NCBI GenBank assembly: GCA_021798095.1
Contig: JAJZYL010000082.1
Location: 1-5,439 of the forward strand
From: an archaeon
Lineage (GTDB): Archaea; Thermoproteota; Nitrososphaeria; Conexivisphaerales; UBA164
DNA: 5,439 bases
Reading direction: 5' to 3'
Shown here: positions 5,164 to 5,439 of the stretch, one piece after another
How positions within the stretch are numbered: the stretch's first letter is position 1
Layout of the letters: each line of letters opens with the position of its first letter
Program-made: the position numbers and the translations under genes
Notes under the pieces: model-generated
Databases searched by the model: none
What the model was told of the DNA's origin: nothing
Seen by the model: only the letters and a program-made list of their open reading frames with translations

Positions 5164-5439
5164 TGCGACGTTTCCTTCTCCCTTAAGAACTTCTTCCCTT
5201 CCTGCACTTCCTTCTCTGGAAGCTGCTTATAGGTCAGCCACCATGCATATCCCTTGAACTGTGACAGCCTCGTCTTTGAATCTTCTACAGTACGTGGAGA
5301 AGGAACTATGGCGTTCGCCCCAATGAGCTCACTGTTGGGCCAGTTGGCGGGCAGGGCAACCTTGTACTGGTCATTCATCTGGAGCGCCTTTATGACCCTG
5401 AGCAGTTCGTCAACGTTACGACCAATTTCCAGCGGATAG
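5160..5439 (-). CDS. Peroxiredoxin, Prx6/archaeal type, C-terminal 92 residues (partial)
   Basis: Thiol peroxidase that reduces H2O2 and alkyl hydroperoxides in the cytoplasm. The frame is open from the window edge (first full codon 5438-5436) to the TGA at 5162-5160, so the true start and the peroxidatic Cys motif lie outside. The visible part matches the Prx6 C-terminal arm: PLEIGRNVDELLRVIKALQ, then VALPANWPNSELIG, IVPSPRTVED and KGYAWWLTYKQL. The internal ATG at 5378 is not the start, because homology continues upstream of it. In archaeal relatives such as the Aeropyrum enzyme this arm has cysteines in a CYDWWFC-like segment; here the matching positions are Gly and Thr, suggesting one-Cys chemistry or an external thiol partner. 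The stop overlaps the katG start as ATGA, so the two peroxide-removing enzymes are one translationally coupled unit. The operon promoter is beyond the right edge. Confidence 0.9.
   Translation of the reverse strand, partial: YPLEIGRNVDELLRVIKALQMNDQYKVALPANWPNSELIGANAIVPSPRTVEDSKTRLSQFKGYAWWLTYKQLPEKEVQEGKKFLREKETSQ
5173..5182 (-). promoter_or_regulatory. Possible ribosome binding site for katG
   Basis: GGGAGAAGGA, inside the end of the peroxiredoxin gene, lies 9 nt before the katG ATG. It resembles a Shine-Dalgarno sequence and would help reinitiation at the ATGA overlap. The window's other genes appear leaderless, so an internal operon gene using such a site is reasonable. Purine-rich coding sequence could also explain it. 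Confidence 0.35.

Overview
The window looks archaeal, most likely from the Thermoplasmata (relatives of Thermoplasma, Ferroplasma, Cuniculiplasma), probably a metagenome contig. Two genes have an AT-rich TATA-like box centred about 26-27 nt before an ATG, which fits leaderless archaeal transcripts. The membrane proteins are rich in Asn-X-Ser/Thr sequons, as on glycosylated archaeal surfaces. T-tracts follow genes without bacterial-style hairpins, and ATA and AGG codons are common. The lineage is an inference; no rRNA or universal marker is present.

Layout. Positions 1-421 hold no convincing protein gene. They contain a GC-rich island with nested complementary segments that could be a structured RNA on the + strand (about 119-343). 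A minus-strand gene (443-1714) encodes a membrane-anchored extracytoplasmic protein. After a coiled coil it carries a domain resembling the nucleoside phosphorylase / MTA-SAH nucleosidase fold, with altered catalytic positions. Its promoter lies in a divergent intergenic region that also holds a short unexplained minus-strand open fragment (1856-2008). A plus-strand gene (2162-2686) encodes a small protein with a membrane segment at each end and a glycosylatable ectodomain. A gene-free stretch of about 300 nt separates it from the convergent oxidative-stress operon.

The operon runs on the minus strand from beyond the right edge. The C-terminal 92 residues of a Prx6-type peroxiredoxin are followed, through an ATGA stop/start overlap, by katG (catalase-peroxidase). 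katG would be about 724 residues and has every expected haem-pocket residue. It is split by one missing base at 4820-4822, so it appears as a 120-residue N-terminal ORF and a long C-terminal ORF. Both parts are well conserved, so the break is either a recent mutation or a sequence error. Together the two enzymes would remove hydrogen peroxide and organic peroxides.

The best candidates for something new are the possible structured RNA at the left and the nucleosidase-like surface protein. I see no CRISPR array, insertion sequence, tRNA or rRNA.
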